DNA of 64,000 bases, from NCBI RefSeq assembly GCF_022394535.1, contig NZ_CP089414.1, positions 248,001-312,000 on the forward strand, written 5' to 3'. The DNA is from Dyella terrae (lineage in GTDB: Bacteria; Pseudomonadota; Gammaproteobacteria; Xanthomonadales; Rhodanobacteraceae). Of the stretch, positions 58,102 to 64,000 are shown in pieces (position 1 is the first letter of the stretch; every line of letters starts with the position of its first letter). The notes under the pieces are model-generated. The model was given only the letters and a program-made list of their open reading frames with translations, made no database searches and was not told the origin of the DNA. The translations under genes and the position numbers were made by a program.

Positions 58102-58284
58102 GTTAGATTTCTCCGCGCTTGATCAGCGCACAGGAGTTATTGGTGTTGGTATCGTCAACCTGACGCGAGCGATCGCGCACAACTTTCCGCCACGCACGAA
58201 TCTCTTCGGCAAGGAAAAGCTTCTTGCCGTTGCGATTACGGACTAGCGAATGGACTGCCCCGGGATTGACGACACCCACCAGCC

Positions 58285-59139
58285 TCACAGTGAGGCCTTC
58301 TCAAAGGCCTCGGGGCTGACGCCACCGAGATGGCTGTGACGACGGGTTCGATTGTAAAAGACCTCGATGTAGTCGAAGACATCGGCGCGGGCCAGATCAC
58401 GGGTTTTGTACACGCGTTTGCGGATGCGTTCCTTCTTCAGGCTGCTGAAGAACGATTCGGCCACGGCATTATCCCAGCAGTTGCCGCGCCGGCTCATGCT
58501 CGGTTGCAGACCGTGGGCACGGCAGAAACGTTGCCAGTCATCACTACCGTATTGTGAGCCTTGGTCGGAGTGTACGATCACTGCTTTCGTGGGTTTGCGC
58601 CGCCAGATCGCCATCAGCAATGCGTCCAGCACCCCTTCGCGGGCCAGCGTCGGCTTCATCGACCAACCGATGACCTTGCGCGAATGCAGATCGATGACGA
58701 CCGCCAGATAAAGCCACCCCTGCCAGGTGCGCAGATAGGTGATGTCGGTGACCCAGGCCTGGTCGGGCTGATCGACGGTGAACTGCCGCTGCAGGCGATT
58801 GGGAGCGATGAGTGACGGACGTCCGACGATACGACGAGGCGCCTTGTAGCCGCGAATTGCCTTGATCTTCTGGGCATGCATGATCTTCTCCACGCGATGC
58901 TTGCCACATACCTCGCCAGCCTCGCGCAAATCGCCAAGCACGCGCCGCGCACCGTAGACACCACCACTGGCATCGTACGAATCGCGAATCAGTCCAAGCA
59001 GGCGCCGATCCTCAATGGCGCGATCGGACTCCGGCTTGTCCAGCCACTGATAGAAGCCACCGCGTGTCACCTCCAGCATTCGACACATCGGAGCCACGCG
59101 AAAAACATGGCGGTGGTCGTTGATGAAGCGGTACTTCAC
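58285..59139 (-). CDS. IS3-family transposase OrfB (DDE integrase core)
   Basis: A 284-residue OrfB. The DDE triad is Asp132 (WVTDITYLRT), Asp192 (VHSDQGSQYG) and Glu228 (CWDNAVAESFFSSLKKE). HTH_21 (VYGARRVLGDLREAG) precedes rve. A GTG start overlaps the orfA stop. The -1 shifted frame is also open from the slippery heptamer, so the functional product is probably the OrfAB fusion. Confidence 0.95.
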   Translation of the reverse strand: MKYRFINDHRHVFRVAPMCRMLEVTRGGFYQWLDKPESDRAIEDRRLLGLIRDSYDASGGVYGARRVLGDLREAGEVCGKHRVEKIMHAQKIKAIRGYKAPRRIVGRPSLIAPNRLQRQFTVDQPDQAWVTDITYLRTWQGWLYLAVVIDLHSRKVIGWSMKPTLAREGVLDALLMAIWRRKPTKAVIVHSDQGSQYGSDDWQRFCRAHGLQPSMSRRGNCWDNAVAESFFSSLKKERIRKRVYKTRDLARADVFDYIEVFYNRTRRHSHLGGVSPEAFEKASL

Positions 59140-59420
59140 TCGGGTTCTTTGGCGAAGTACCGTGCGGCCTTTTTTAAAATGTCGCGCTCCTCTTCCACGC
59201 GACGCAGCTGGGCGCGCAGGCGAAGAATTTCGCTCTTCGCCTCTGTCAGTTCAGTGGCCTGCTGTTCGGTCTTGTCGGGTTTTACCGCTTTGACCCATTG
59301 ATACAGGCTGTGGGTCGAAACGCCGAGACGGGCGGCCACTTCGGCGACCGAGTGGCCGCGGCCGACCACTTGTCGGACCGCTTCTTCTTTGAATTCCGGG
59401 GTAAACCGCTGACTGCTCAT
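59136..59420 (-). CDS. IS3-family OrfA (HTH)
   Basis: A 94-residue OrfA: MSSQRFTPEFKEEAVRQVVG begins the HTH_8 domain (SVAEVAARLGVSTHSLYQWVKA), followed by a leucine-zipper coiled coil (LTEAKSEILRLRAQLRRVEEERDILKKA). The end contains the A AAA AAG frameshift site. ATG 59420 is the usual start; upstream sequence belongs to the IS end. Confidence 0.93.
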   Translation of the reverse strand: MSSQRFTPEFKEEAVRQVVGRGHSVAEVAARLGVSTHSLYQWVKAVKPDKTEQQATELTEAKSEILRLRAQLRRVEEERDILKKAARYFAKEPE

Positions 59421-59738
59421 GGGGCTTCCTCCTATGCTCAAATCATAGGCTGGAAGTGCCGTCATCTCCGGGGCAGTCCAGAATGCGGCATTCGAGTCCA
59501 CGGGAAAGGGGGGGGTCTTGCCCGTCTCGACTGAGTTTCCCGTTGTCGTCGTACTCAGGCACAACCCCATATTTGTACGCACTAGCTCGGGATAGGCCGA
59601 TGAAAACAAGAACAGGCTTTAACGCAACGTTGCCACTGTGAGGAAACTCATGCGTTACTTCCGTGCTCTCGCAATCCCTGCGAATGGCGTTGTCACCCTC
59701 GCTACTGCTAGCTCGAAGAGTCTGGGCAGTCATGGAGA

Positions 59739-60155
59739 TTAACCAGCAATCTTCTTTGCCGCGTTGTGCGCGTCGATTTCACGCCGATGGAAGAGCTTTT
59801 GGCCATTCTTCTCATGCGGAATGGGCAAGATCGCACCGAGGATTGTTTCACCTCGTTCGATCATGGCTGACTGGCCTTTCAGCTTTGCCTTGAATTCTTC
59901 ACGCGAGGAGAAGCCCATGCTCGCGCAGCCAGTCCTAAAGTTGACTTCGCTATCGGGGTCAGGCGCTGAACGTTCCGGGGGAATGCGTCCGGCTAGGAAT
60001 GCCTCGGTAATGTTCACTAGGCCATGGGTGAACTTGTCGTCTTTCTGATGCATCAGGCGTGGTCCGTCGTCGGTTGGGACTTGCTTGCCCAGCCAGAATG
60101 GCAACGGTGGGGGATGCGCGCCTGCGAATAGATCACGCACCAACCAACCGCCCAA
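59739..60155 (-). CDS. Island hypothetical protein with AlpA-like C-terminus
   Basis: A 138-residue reading (ATG 60155), or 104 residues from ATG 60053 (MHQKDDKFTHGLVNITEAFL). The C-terminal ILGAILPIPHEKNGQKLFHRREIDAHNAAKK resembles the NGKKLF..EEIRAW end of the neighbouring split gene, suggesting a related DNA-binding fold. The stop is five bases before the next gene. I do not recognise the family. Confidence 0.55.
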   Translation of the reverse strand: MGGWLVRDLFAGAHPPPLPFWLGKQVPTDDGPRLMHQKDDKFTHGLVNITEAFLAGRIPPERSAPDPDSEVNFRTGCASMGFSSREEFKAKLKGQSAMIERGETILGAILPIPHEKNGQKLFHRREIDAHNAAKKIAG

Positions 60156-60820
60156 AAATCAAGCATGGACAAACGTTGGATTGGTGCGACGTCAAGGCCA
60201 AAGTCGCATGCCGGTCGCTCAGGGAACTGGACGCAACACGGTCTTATCGGTTGTCGGCGTGATTGGTACCGACGGCGGAGGTGATCGGCTAACGAGACCA
60301 GCGATACCTCTTGGCGATATTACTACGAGATGCTCGTGCACATGTCAATGCGTGATCGCACGACTTTCTTGCTCGACAAGCACAATGAAGAATGCCTTGG
60401 CGATTCGATACCTCAAGAGGGACTAGAGCACGCAACGCTCGACAGTCGACGCGCTCGAGACGCAGCCAGCGGACCAAGGTTCCCCTTTCGGGTATAAATA
60501 GCTTTGTCTTAATTAATTTATTTAAAATCAATTAGTTAATTTGTGGTTAGCGTCTCCGCGGGCCGCATCAAGAAGTCCACTCCTTGGAGCGCCAGGCCCT
60601 CCGCATCACGTAGCACCGGAGAGGCGGCGCCCACCCTGGCATGCGCTGCAGCCCGCAAGGGTCGATTGGCCAGCCACTCCTCAGTAGGTTGGGGGCTCCC
60701 GCCTGAGCAGACCGGGTTGTTCGTCAACGGCCGGATTTCGCCGTTGCTAGGGCCGGAGCTGAAGTATTGCCCGCTTGCGGCGTGTCATGGCGCGATGACT
60801 GCAGCGATCGTCTCGTTCGG
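60156..60820. other. Island stretch without a supported gene
   Basis: About 665 bp. Open frames exist on both strands but lack ribosome sites and recognisable motifs. An AT-rich patch (60508-60545, with TTAATTAATTTATTTAAA) contrasts with the GC-rich surroundings and may be an old recombination junction or promoter. Confidence 0.4.
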
Positions 60821-60952
60821 TCAGCTCGACGCGATGGGCGAGCGCAAGACCATGGGAGACATGTCGCAACTGATGGCGCGATCAGCGCTGGGGCGTTCGT
60901 AGTCACCTTCGTACGTAAAGCCGTTGGTAGTCTTACCGGAAATACTGGTCAT
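60821..60952 (-). CDS. Candidate 43-residue small protein
   Basis: A short frame starting MTSISGKTTNGFTYEGDYER. It has a good ribosome site (aaagga, 8 nt before ATG 60952). The N-terminal T.NGFTYEGDYERP..DRAISC segment looks like a beta-rich small-protein start. The frame stops early, so it may be the front of a frameshifted longer gene. Confidence 0.4.
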   Translation of the reverse strand: MTSISGKTTNGFTYEGDYERPSADRAISCDMSPMVLRSPIASS

Positions 60953-61045
60953 GATGGTTTCCTTTGGAGTAGATCGTATCTGCGCCTTCCGTCCTTGGAT
61001 GGGGGCGGTGTGGGAAGATCGCGCGTTGTTGGCCAGCGACTACCG

Positions 61046-61324
61046 TCAGCGATTGATAAGGCCGGCGTTTAGGTAGGGTGCACCGTCGTCATCCATACGA
61101 TCGGCGTCGATGTCTTGGCAGTCTTTGTGAGACTCCAGCAAATCGACCTTAGGCACGATCTCACTTCGTCGTGCTGGAGCCTTAGCTCGCGGCGATACCA
61201 CCGATGCGTCGTACCCCGGAAACCAGCGATTGCGCTGCTGATTGTCTGCAGCATCCGGAAGGGGCTCAAAGTGCAGCTTATGAGGGTGAAAGTAGAGCGA
61301 GTTCGTTTGATTGATCATGTACAT
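61046..61324 (-). CDS. Small RW..GY paralogue, copy C
   Basis: A 92-residue protein starting MYMINQTNSLYFHPHKLHFE (ATG 61324; ATG 61318 possible). It shares the pattern F-x-P..........(N/D)RW-(F/L)-(P/S)GY-(D/Y)(A/S) with the proteins at 61500-61727 and 63602-63790, and its leader has the same two-hairpin structure. Function unknown. GAGGCAA just upstream of the ATG is a plausible ribosome site. Confidence 0.55.
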   Translation of the reverse strand: MYMINQTNSLYFHPHKLHFEPLPDAADNQQRNRWFPGYDASVVSPRAKAPARRSEIVPKVDLLESHKDCQDIDADRMDDDGAPYLNAGLINR

Positions 61325-61413
61325 GGAGTTGCCTCGAGTGTTGACCCGCATCCTTCAGGTCGTAAGCAAGCGCTAGCCCGCGGCTCCGGCCAAGGCGGAG
61401 AAAACTCAGAGGC
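61325..61413 (-). promoter_or_regulatory. Structured leader, copy C
   Basis: CTGAG (61409-61405), then hairpin 1 at 61400-61384 (CTCCG/CGGAG), hairpin 2 at 61381-61366 (GCGGGC-TAGC-GCTTGC, two G-U pairs), then GGATGCGGGTCAACACTCGA before the ATG at 61324. It matches copies A, B and D in order and spacing. Confidence 0.65.
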
Positions 61414-61499
61414 CTTTCAAGAAAAATTACAGATAATCTGAGGCATCCGAGGCGGGTCTAACGAAGCCACGGTGCACGATCAACATGCGCTTTCTTCTG

Positions 61500-61727
61500 T
61501 TATGCCTCTGTAAGGTGTCGCCAGGTTGCTGGCCCGACCTTTCTCCAGAGCGCGCCCTGCTCTTGCTCACCTGCCTTTACGTGTGGTGGCTCTTTCGACC
61601 ATTGCATTAGGCTGACATCCGCGACCTCCTGGCGCACCACATAGACCGCGCTGTAGTAGCCCGGAAGCCATCGGTCGGGTCCTGGCCAGTCATAGAGCCT
61701 AGGAGGAGTGAAATGCACGGCGTTCAT
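61500..61727 (-). CDS. Small RW..GY paralogue, copy B
   Basis: A 75-residue protein, MNAVHFTPPRLYDWPGPDRW then LPGYYSAVYVVRQEVADVSLM. The first ~35 residues match copy A (MNAMYFIPPR...NRWLSGYYSAFYMM) closely, while the C-terminal parts diverge. ATG 61727 is preceded by CAGGTGG at 7 nt. A longer reading from 61850 would translate the structured leader and is considered unlikely. Confidence 0.6.
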   Translation of the reverse strand: MNAVHFTPPRLYDWPGPDRWLPGYYSAVYVVRQEVADVSLMQWSKEPPHVKAGEQEQGALWRKVGPATWRHLTEA

Positions 61728-61820
61728 ATAGCCACCTGGAGTGTTGGCTCGCATCAAGCGATGCATAGGCGGACGACTGTCCGTAACTCCAGCAATAGCT
61801 GGAGATAGCTCAGCAGGCGT
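61728..61820 (-). promoter_or_regulatory. Structured leader, copy B
   Basis: ACGCC..CTGAGCTAT, then hairpin 1 at 61804-61787 (CTCCAGC/GCTGGAG, perfect 7 bp), hairpin 2 at 61783-61770 (CGGAC/GTCCG), then TTGATGCGAGCCAACACTCC before the ATG at 61727. Confidence 0.68.
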
Positions 61821-61850
61821 GAGGGAAGGCGTCGCGTGACTGAGGCGCAT

Positions 61851-62185
61851 GGAATGAGTGTCAGAAAACTAAGCGCTCGACAACCATGCACTCTTTAGTG
61901 CTACGAGGATGTGCGGTCGGTCGACAGGCGGTTGTGCTGGTTCTTTCGCCATTTCATGCGGCGTCGGCTTAGAGGTGTGCGTCACTACATCGCCCATAGC
62001 GGGCGAATGAAGGTCGCATTGTCTCGCATTGCCCATGAAGCGATGAAACCCACCATGCCAGACATGTCGTCTGACTCAACCAGGCAAATCACTCTCGCCT
62101 AACAACTACACGCGCATGCTGCTCGGGCGCCAGGAATGAAAGTCTCCTCCTTGGCAGGCGTCTCAGTTACGCGGTCCTTTCCCTA
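61851..62185. other. Gene-less stretch between leader copies B and D
   Basis: About 335 bp; a short plus-strand frame (61911-62102) is Arg-rich and not supported by a ribosome site. It presumably contains the divergent promoters of the copy B gene and the fasciclin gene. Confidence 0.4.
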
Positions 62186-62275
62186 ACGCCCTCTGAGTTC
62201 TTCTTCGGTCTGCATCGGAGTCGCGGCTTCGGCCGCTCCAAATCCGCCATGCGGATCACTACTCAAGGCAAATCT
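62186..62275 (+). promoter_or_regulatory. Structured leader, copy D (fasciclin gene)
   Basis: ACGCC (62186-62190), CTGAG (62193), hairpin 1 at 62203-62220 (CTTCGGT-CTGC-ATCGGAG, 7 bp with wobbles), hairpin 2 at 62223-62236 (GCGGC-TTCG-GCCGC, perfect), then CCATGCGGATCACTACTCAA before ATG 62276. Spacings agree with copies A-C within one or two bases. Confidence 0.68.
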
Positions 62276-62728
62276 ATGTCCAATCATGATTCCAACACCT
62301 CTCGCGTTCCTGGCAAGAACATCGTCGAGACAGCAGCCGCCAACGGCTCCTTCCATACGCTTAGCAAAGCTCTCGAAGCGGCCGAGCTCACCCATGTTCT
62401 GAAGGGCTCGGGCCCCTACACCGTGTTTGCACCGACGGATGCGGCGTTCGAAAAGCTTCCCAAGGGGACACTGGAAAACTGGCTGAAGCCAGAAAACAAA
62501 GCGGAGTTGATCTCCGTTCTGAAGTACCACGTGCTGCCGGGCCGGGCATCGGTCGTCGAAGTCGAGAAACTGACCGCACCGAAGATGCTGCAGGGCCAGA
62601 CTGCGCCGATCACGAAGGACGGTGACAAGCTCCGCATCGGCGGCGCCACCATCACGGGGCCGGACATTGCCTCAAGCAACGGCATCATCCATGCGATCGA
62701 TACAGTGATCGTGCCCACTAAGCACTAA
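62276..62728 (+). CDS. Fasciclin (FAS1) domain protein
   Basis: A 150-residue single FAS1-domain protein. KNIVETAAANGSFHTLSKALEAAELTHVLKG (H1 region), GPYTVFAPTDAAFEKLPKG, ISVLKYHVLPGR and a C-terminal IASSNGIIHAIDTVIVPTK are typical. No signal peptide is visible; many single-domain bacterial FAS1 proteins are secreted, so an N-terminally cytosolic form is unusual. ATG 62276 follows CAAGGCAAATCT; ATG 62249 would add nine residues. It is preceded by leader copy D. Confidence 0.88.
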   Translation: MSNHDSNTSRVPGKNIVETAAANGSFHTLSKALEAAELTHVLKGSGPYTVFAPTDAAFEKLPKGTLENWLKPENKAELISVLKYHVLPGRASVVEVEKLTAPKMLQGQTAPITKDGDKLRIGGATITGPDIASSNGIIHAIDTVIVPTKH

Positions 62729-62738
62729 CAGACAGGAT

Positions 62739-62766
62739 CTTGTGGTGGGGTCCGCCCCACTACAAG
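62739..62766 (+). terminator. Hairpin after the fasciclin gene
   Basis: A 12-bp stem (one G-U pair) around TCCG, 10 bp after the stop. No T-run follows. Confidence 0.6.
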
Positions 62767-62816
62767 ACTCCATGATGGCGCTTTCGTGGCTTCGGACTGC
62801 ACTTGCCTCGAAGCGG

Positions 62817-63293
62817 CTAATGCCGAGAATGCGACCCTAGGGCACCGCTACCTCTGGTGGCACAAATAGCTCGCTCGACATCAACGGCAGAGCCGGTGCC
62901 GTAATCCGGCCACATGAGTGGATTCTCCGTGGGGGAGCTTGCATCCAGCAGTTCAATCGATGCCGCGCCAACGAGTTCCATGAGATGACGAACATCGTCC
63001 ACTGGCATTTCATCGTTCAGCTCCACCGTAACCACGGTGTGGCCCATCTGTGTCGGTTCGGGAAGATGGCTTGGTGATCGGAGCTCCGATGCTTTCTGTC
63101 CTTCTCGGTGACCCTGATGGCTGATATTGGACACAACCGATGTAGGCGCACTTGAGCTTGCGGCTGAGTTCCCTACGCTCTCATCCACACAAGCCATCAC
63201 ATGTGCGTGTCGCATGCCCCTTGCTAACAGCTTGTTTATGACAGACGCGGCTGCAAATTGACTGTCAAATTTGGCAACAATAAGGTTAGACAT
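62817..63293 (-). CDS. Hypothetical general-stress-like protein
   Basis: A 158-residue protein. The N-terminus MSNLIVAKFDSQFAAASVIN then KLLARGMRHAHVMACVDE has the beta-alpha-beta pattern of YflT/general-stress-type domains (hhAxFDs...A..hh..L...G....h). A Ser-rich linker and HTVVTVELNDEMPVDDVRHLMELVGAASIELLD repeat the alpha/beta pattern. GAGG lies 10 nt before ATG 63293. Probably a small stress protein; the family is not certain. Confidence 0.65.
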   Translation of the reverse strand: MSNLIVAKFDSQFAAASVINKLLARGMRHAHVMACVDESVGNSAASSSAPTSVVSNISHQGHREGQKASELRSPSHLPEPTQMGHTVVTVELNDEMPVDDVRHLMELVGAASIELLDASSPTENPLMWPDYGTGSAVDVERAICATRGSGALGSHSRH

Positions 63294-63511
63294 GCTCGCA
63301 GATCCTCGTTGGAAACATGCGTATCCATGCTACGCCGTCCACTGGAATCGCTCCGTGAGGGCTTCCTTATTGATGCATCTGGAATGTCGTGCAAAAACCT
63401 CTTGCGTCAGTCGTATCACACGCTCGTGTAACACGATCAGGAGCAAGATAGTGAAGCGCTGAGTTTACTCAGACTCACTGTACGCGCCTCAGCCGCTCGG
63501 CCCCAACTCTG

Positions 63512-63601
63512 ACGCCACTGAGCTATCTCCGGCTTCGCTGGAGTTGCAGGCTGATGCCTGCCTACGGCCGCGTGATGCGAGCCAACATTCAGGGCAACCT
63601 C
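63512..63601 (+). promoter_or_regulatory. Structured leader, copy A
   Basis: ACGCC (63512-63516), CTGAGCTAT (63518), hairpin 1 at 63527-63543 (CTCCGGC-TTC-GCTGGAG, one G-T pair), hairpin 2 at 63546-63561 (GCAGGC-TGAT-GCCTGC, perfect 6 bp), then GTGATGCGAGCCAACATTCA before ATG 63602. Confidence 0.7.
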
Positions 63602-63790
63602 ATGAACGCCATGTACTTCATTCCGCCTAGGCCTTGCGAGGGTCAAGAAGCCAATCGTTGGCTATCTGGCTATTACAGCGCTTTTTACATGATGCTCTAC
63701 AAAGTCACCTATTTTGATAGGGGTCGGAAGCCGCAAGAGCGACCGCGCGTAACGGCAACGAAGAGAACAATGCCCACAAGGAGCTCCTGA
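63602..63790 (+). CDS. Small RW..GY paralogue, copy A
   Basis: A 62-residue protein, MNAMYFIPPRPCEGQEANRW then LSGYYSAFYMMLYKVTYFDRG and a basic, Pro/Arg/Thr-rich tail. The first half is clearly homologous to copy B; function unknown. CAGGGCAA is a plausible ribosome site. The hydrophobic GYYSAFYMMLYKVTYF part could associate with a membrane. Confidence 0.6.
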   Translation: MNAMYFIPPRPCEGQEANRWLSGYYSAFYMMLYKVTYFDRGRKPQERPRVTATKRTMPTRSS

Positions 63791-63878
63791 GTCGATGACT
63801 TGGTAACACCTCACGGTCGCGTACTGGCAGCAAGCGCTTCTTGATGCGTACGACCAACGACACTCAATTGATCTAGCC

Positions 63879-64000
63879 ATGGCTTCGTCCTTCGCCATGT
63901 CGGGTGTCTACGCGGCGCCAAAGAATAGCGGCACCATTTCCCCCATTCCTTCGACGCCACAGGTATCAGAAGACACCATCGACATGTCTGATCCGCAAGC
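63879..64000 (+). CDS. Partial open frame running off the window
   Basis: From ATG 63879 a frame stays open to the window end: MASSFAMSGVYAAPKNSGTI then SPIPSTPQVSEDTIDMSDPQ. Upstream in-frame sequence (VAYWQQALLDAYDQRHSIDLA) also looks coding but has no ATG before a stop at 63804, so this may be a 5'-truncated gene. Low certainty. Confidence 0.3.
   Translation, partial: MASSFAMSGVYAAPKNSGTISPIPSTPQVSEDTIDMSDPQ

Larger units (their letters stand above)
58251..59480 (-). mobile_element. IS3-family insertion sequence, complete, 1230 bp
   Basis: Terminal inverted repeats begin TGGACTGCCCCGG at both ends (58251 and, inverted, 59480) and stay similar for about 25 bp. A 3-bp direct duplication GAA flanks it (58248-58250 and 59481-59483). 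Two minus-strand frames, orfA and orfB, fill it. A slippery A AAA AAG heptamer at 59175-59169 precedes the orfA stop, the usual IS3 programmed -1 frameshift. It interrupts the AlpA-like gene and appears intact. Confidence 0.95.
58103..59733 (-). pseudogene. AlpA-like DNA-binding gene split by an IS3 element
   Basis: The 5' part (59481-59733) encodes an AlpA/excisionase-like start with GLSRASAYKYGVVPEYDDNGKL. The 3' part (58103-58250) encodes VRNRNGKKLFLAEEIRAWRKV, the typical end of such a winged helix. Removing the IS and one GAA duplicate joins them. The frames match only if the 8-G run at 59508-59515 is nine, reading PPPFPWTRMPHS-LVRNRN. So the gene suffered both an insertion and, apparently, a one-base change (or the run is miscalled). 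Confidence 0.7.

Noticed and set aside
61911..62102. Arg-rich 63-codon plus-strand frame
   Set aside because: No ribosome site and no resemblance to the neighbouring small-gene family; it lies in the likely divergent promoter region.

Overview
This window is a GC-rich (roughly 60 % or more) gammaproteobacterial chromosome segment. The pairing of an RpfE-type protein with recJ, the LysR-rich accessory content and the general protein flavour point to the order Lysobacterales (Xanthomonadales), most plausibly Rhodanobacteraceae such as Dyella or Luteibacter. That placement is an inference from gene content, not from a search.

About 0-10 kb: a secreted GH18 chitinase-like protein; a minus-strand run aguA-aguB-TraB that turns agmatine into putrescine; a small periplasmic protein; and a tight plus-strand run of ABC-F ATPase (yheS), rpfE-like gene and recJ, with 4-base start/stop overlaps. 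About 10-21 kb: an envelope and signalling block with a membrane protein, a beta-barrel protein, DUF3300 and DUF2950 proteins, a BamA-like barrel, a glycine-zipper protein and a lipoprotein. Beside them lie a LuxR-type regulator, a MASE1 histidine kinase, a second LuxR-type regulator and a receiver-only protein. Related GGT-N6-ACC palindromes occur upstream of several of these genes. About 21-34 kb: a stand-alone LigD-type primase/polymerase domain; azoR with its divergent LysR regulator; a methionine-type aminotransferase overlapping an omega-amidase; an aspartyl protease; a DUF2975/XRE pair; arsC; the scpA-scpB-rluB operon; and dinB.

About 34-57 kb is mostly housekeeping: PilZ protein, fadD, acnA, a SDR/LysR divergent pair, acnB, a cytosolic-looking lipase, another LysR, a DUF2461 protein, sbcB, orn, folP, glmM, a 2-oxoglutarate oxygenase, a SDR gene with a visible one-base frameshift, tpiA, secG and tRNA-Leu(GAG). 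A 260-bp element of nested perfect inverted repeats sits upstream of acnA.

From the tRNA-Leu to the end (57-64 kb) lies a decayed genomic island: a truncated P4-type integrase, small phage-like genes, and an AlpA-like gene split by a complete IS3-family element (58251-59480, 3-bp target duplication GAA). A set of small stress-like genes follows. The most striking signal is here: four copies of a ~90-nt leader, each with two hairpins whose stems vary in sequence but keep pairing, sit directly upstream of four small genes (three paralogous RW..GY proteins and one fasciclin-domain protein). This could be an undescribed structured 5' element or a gene-cassette leader.
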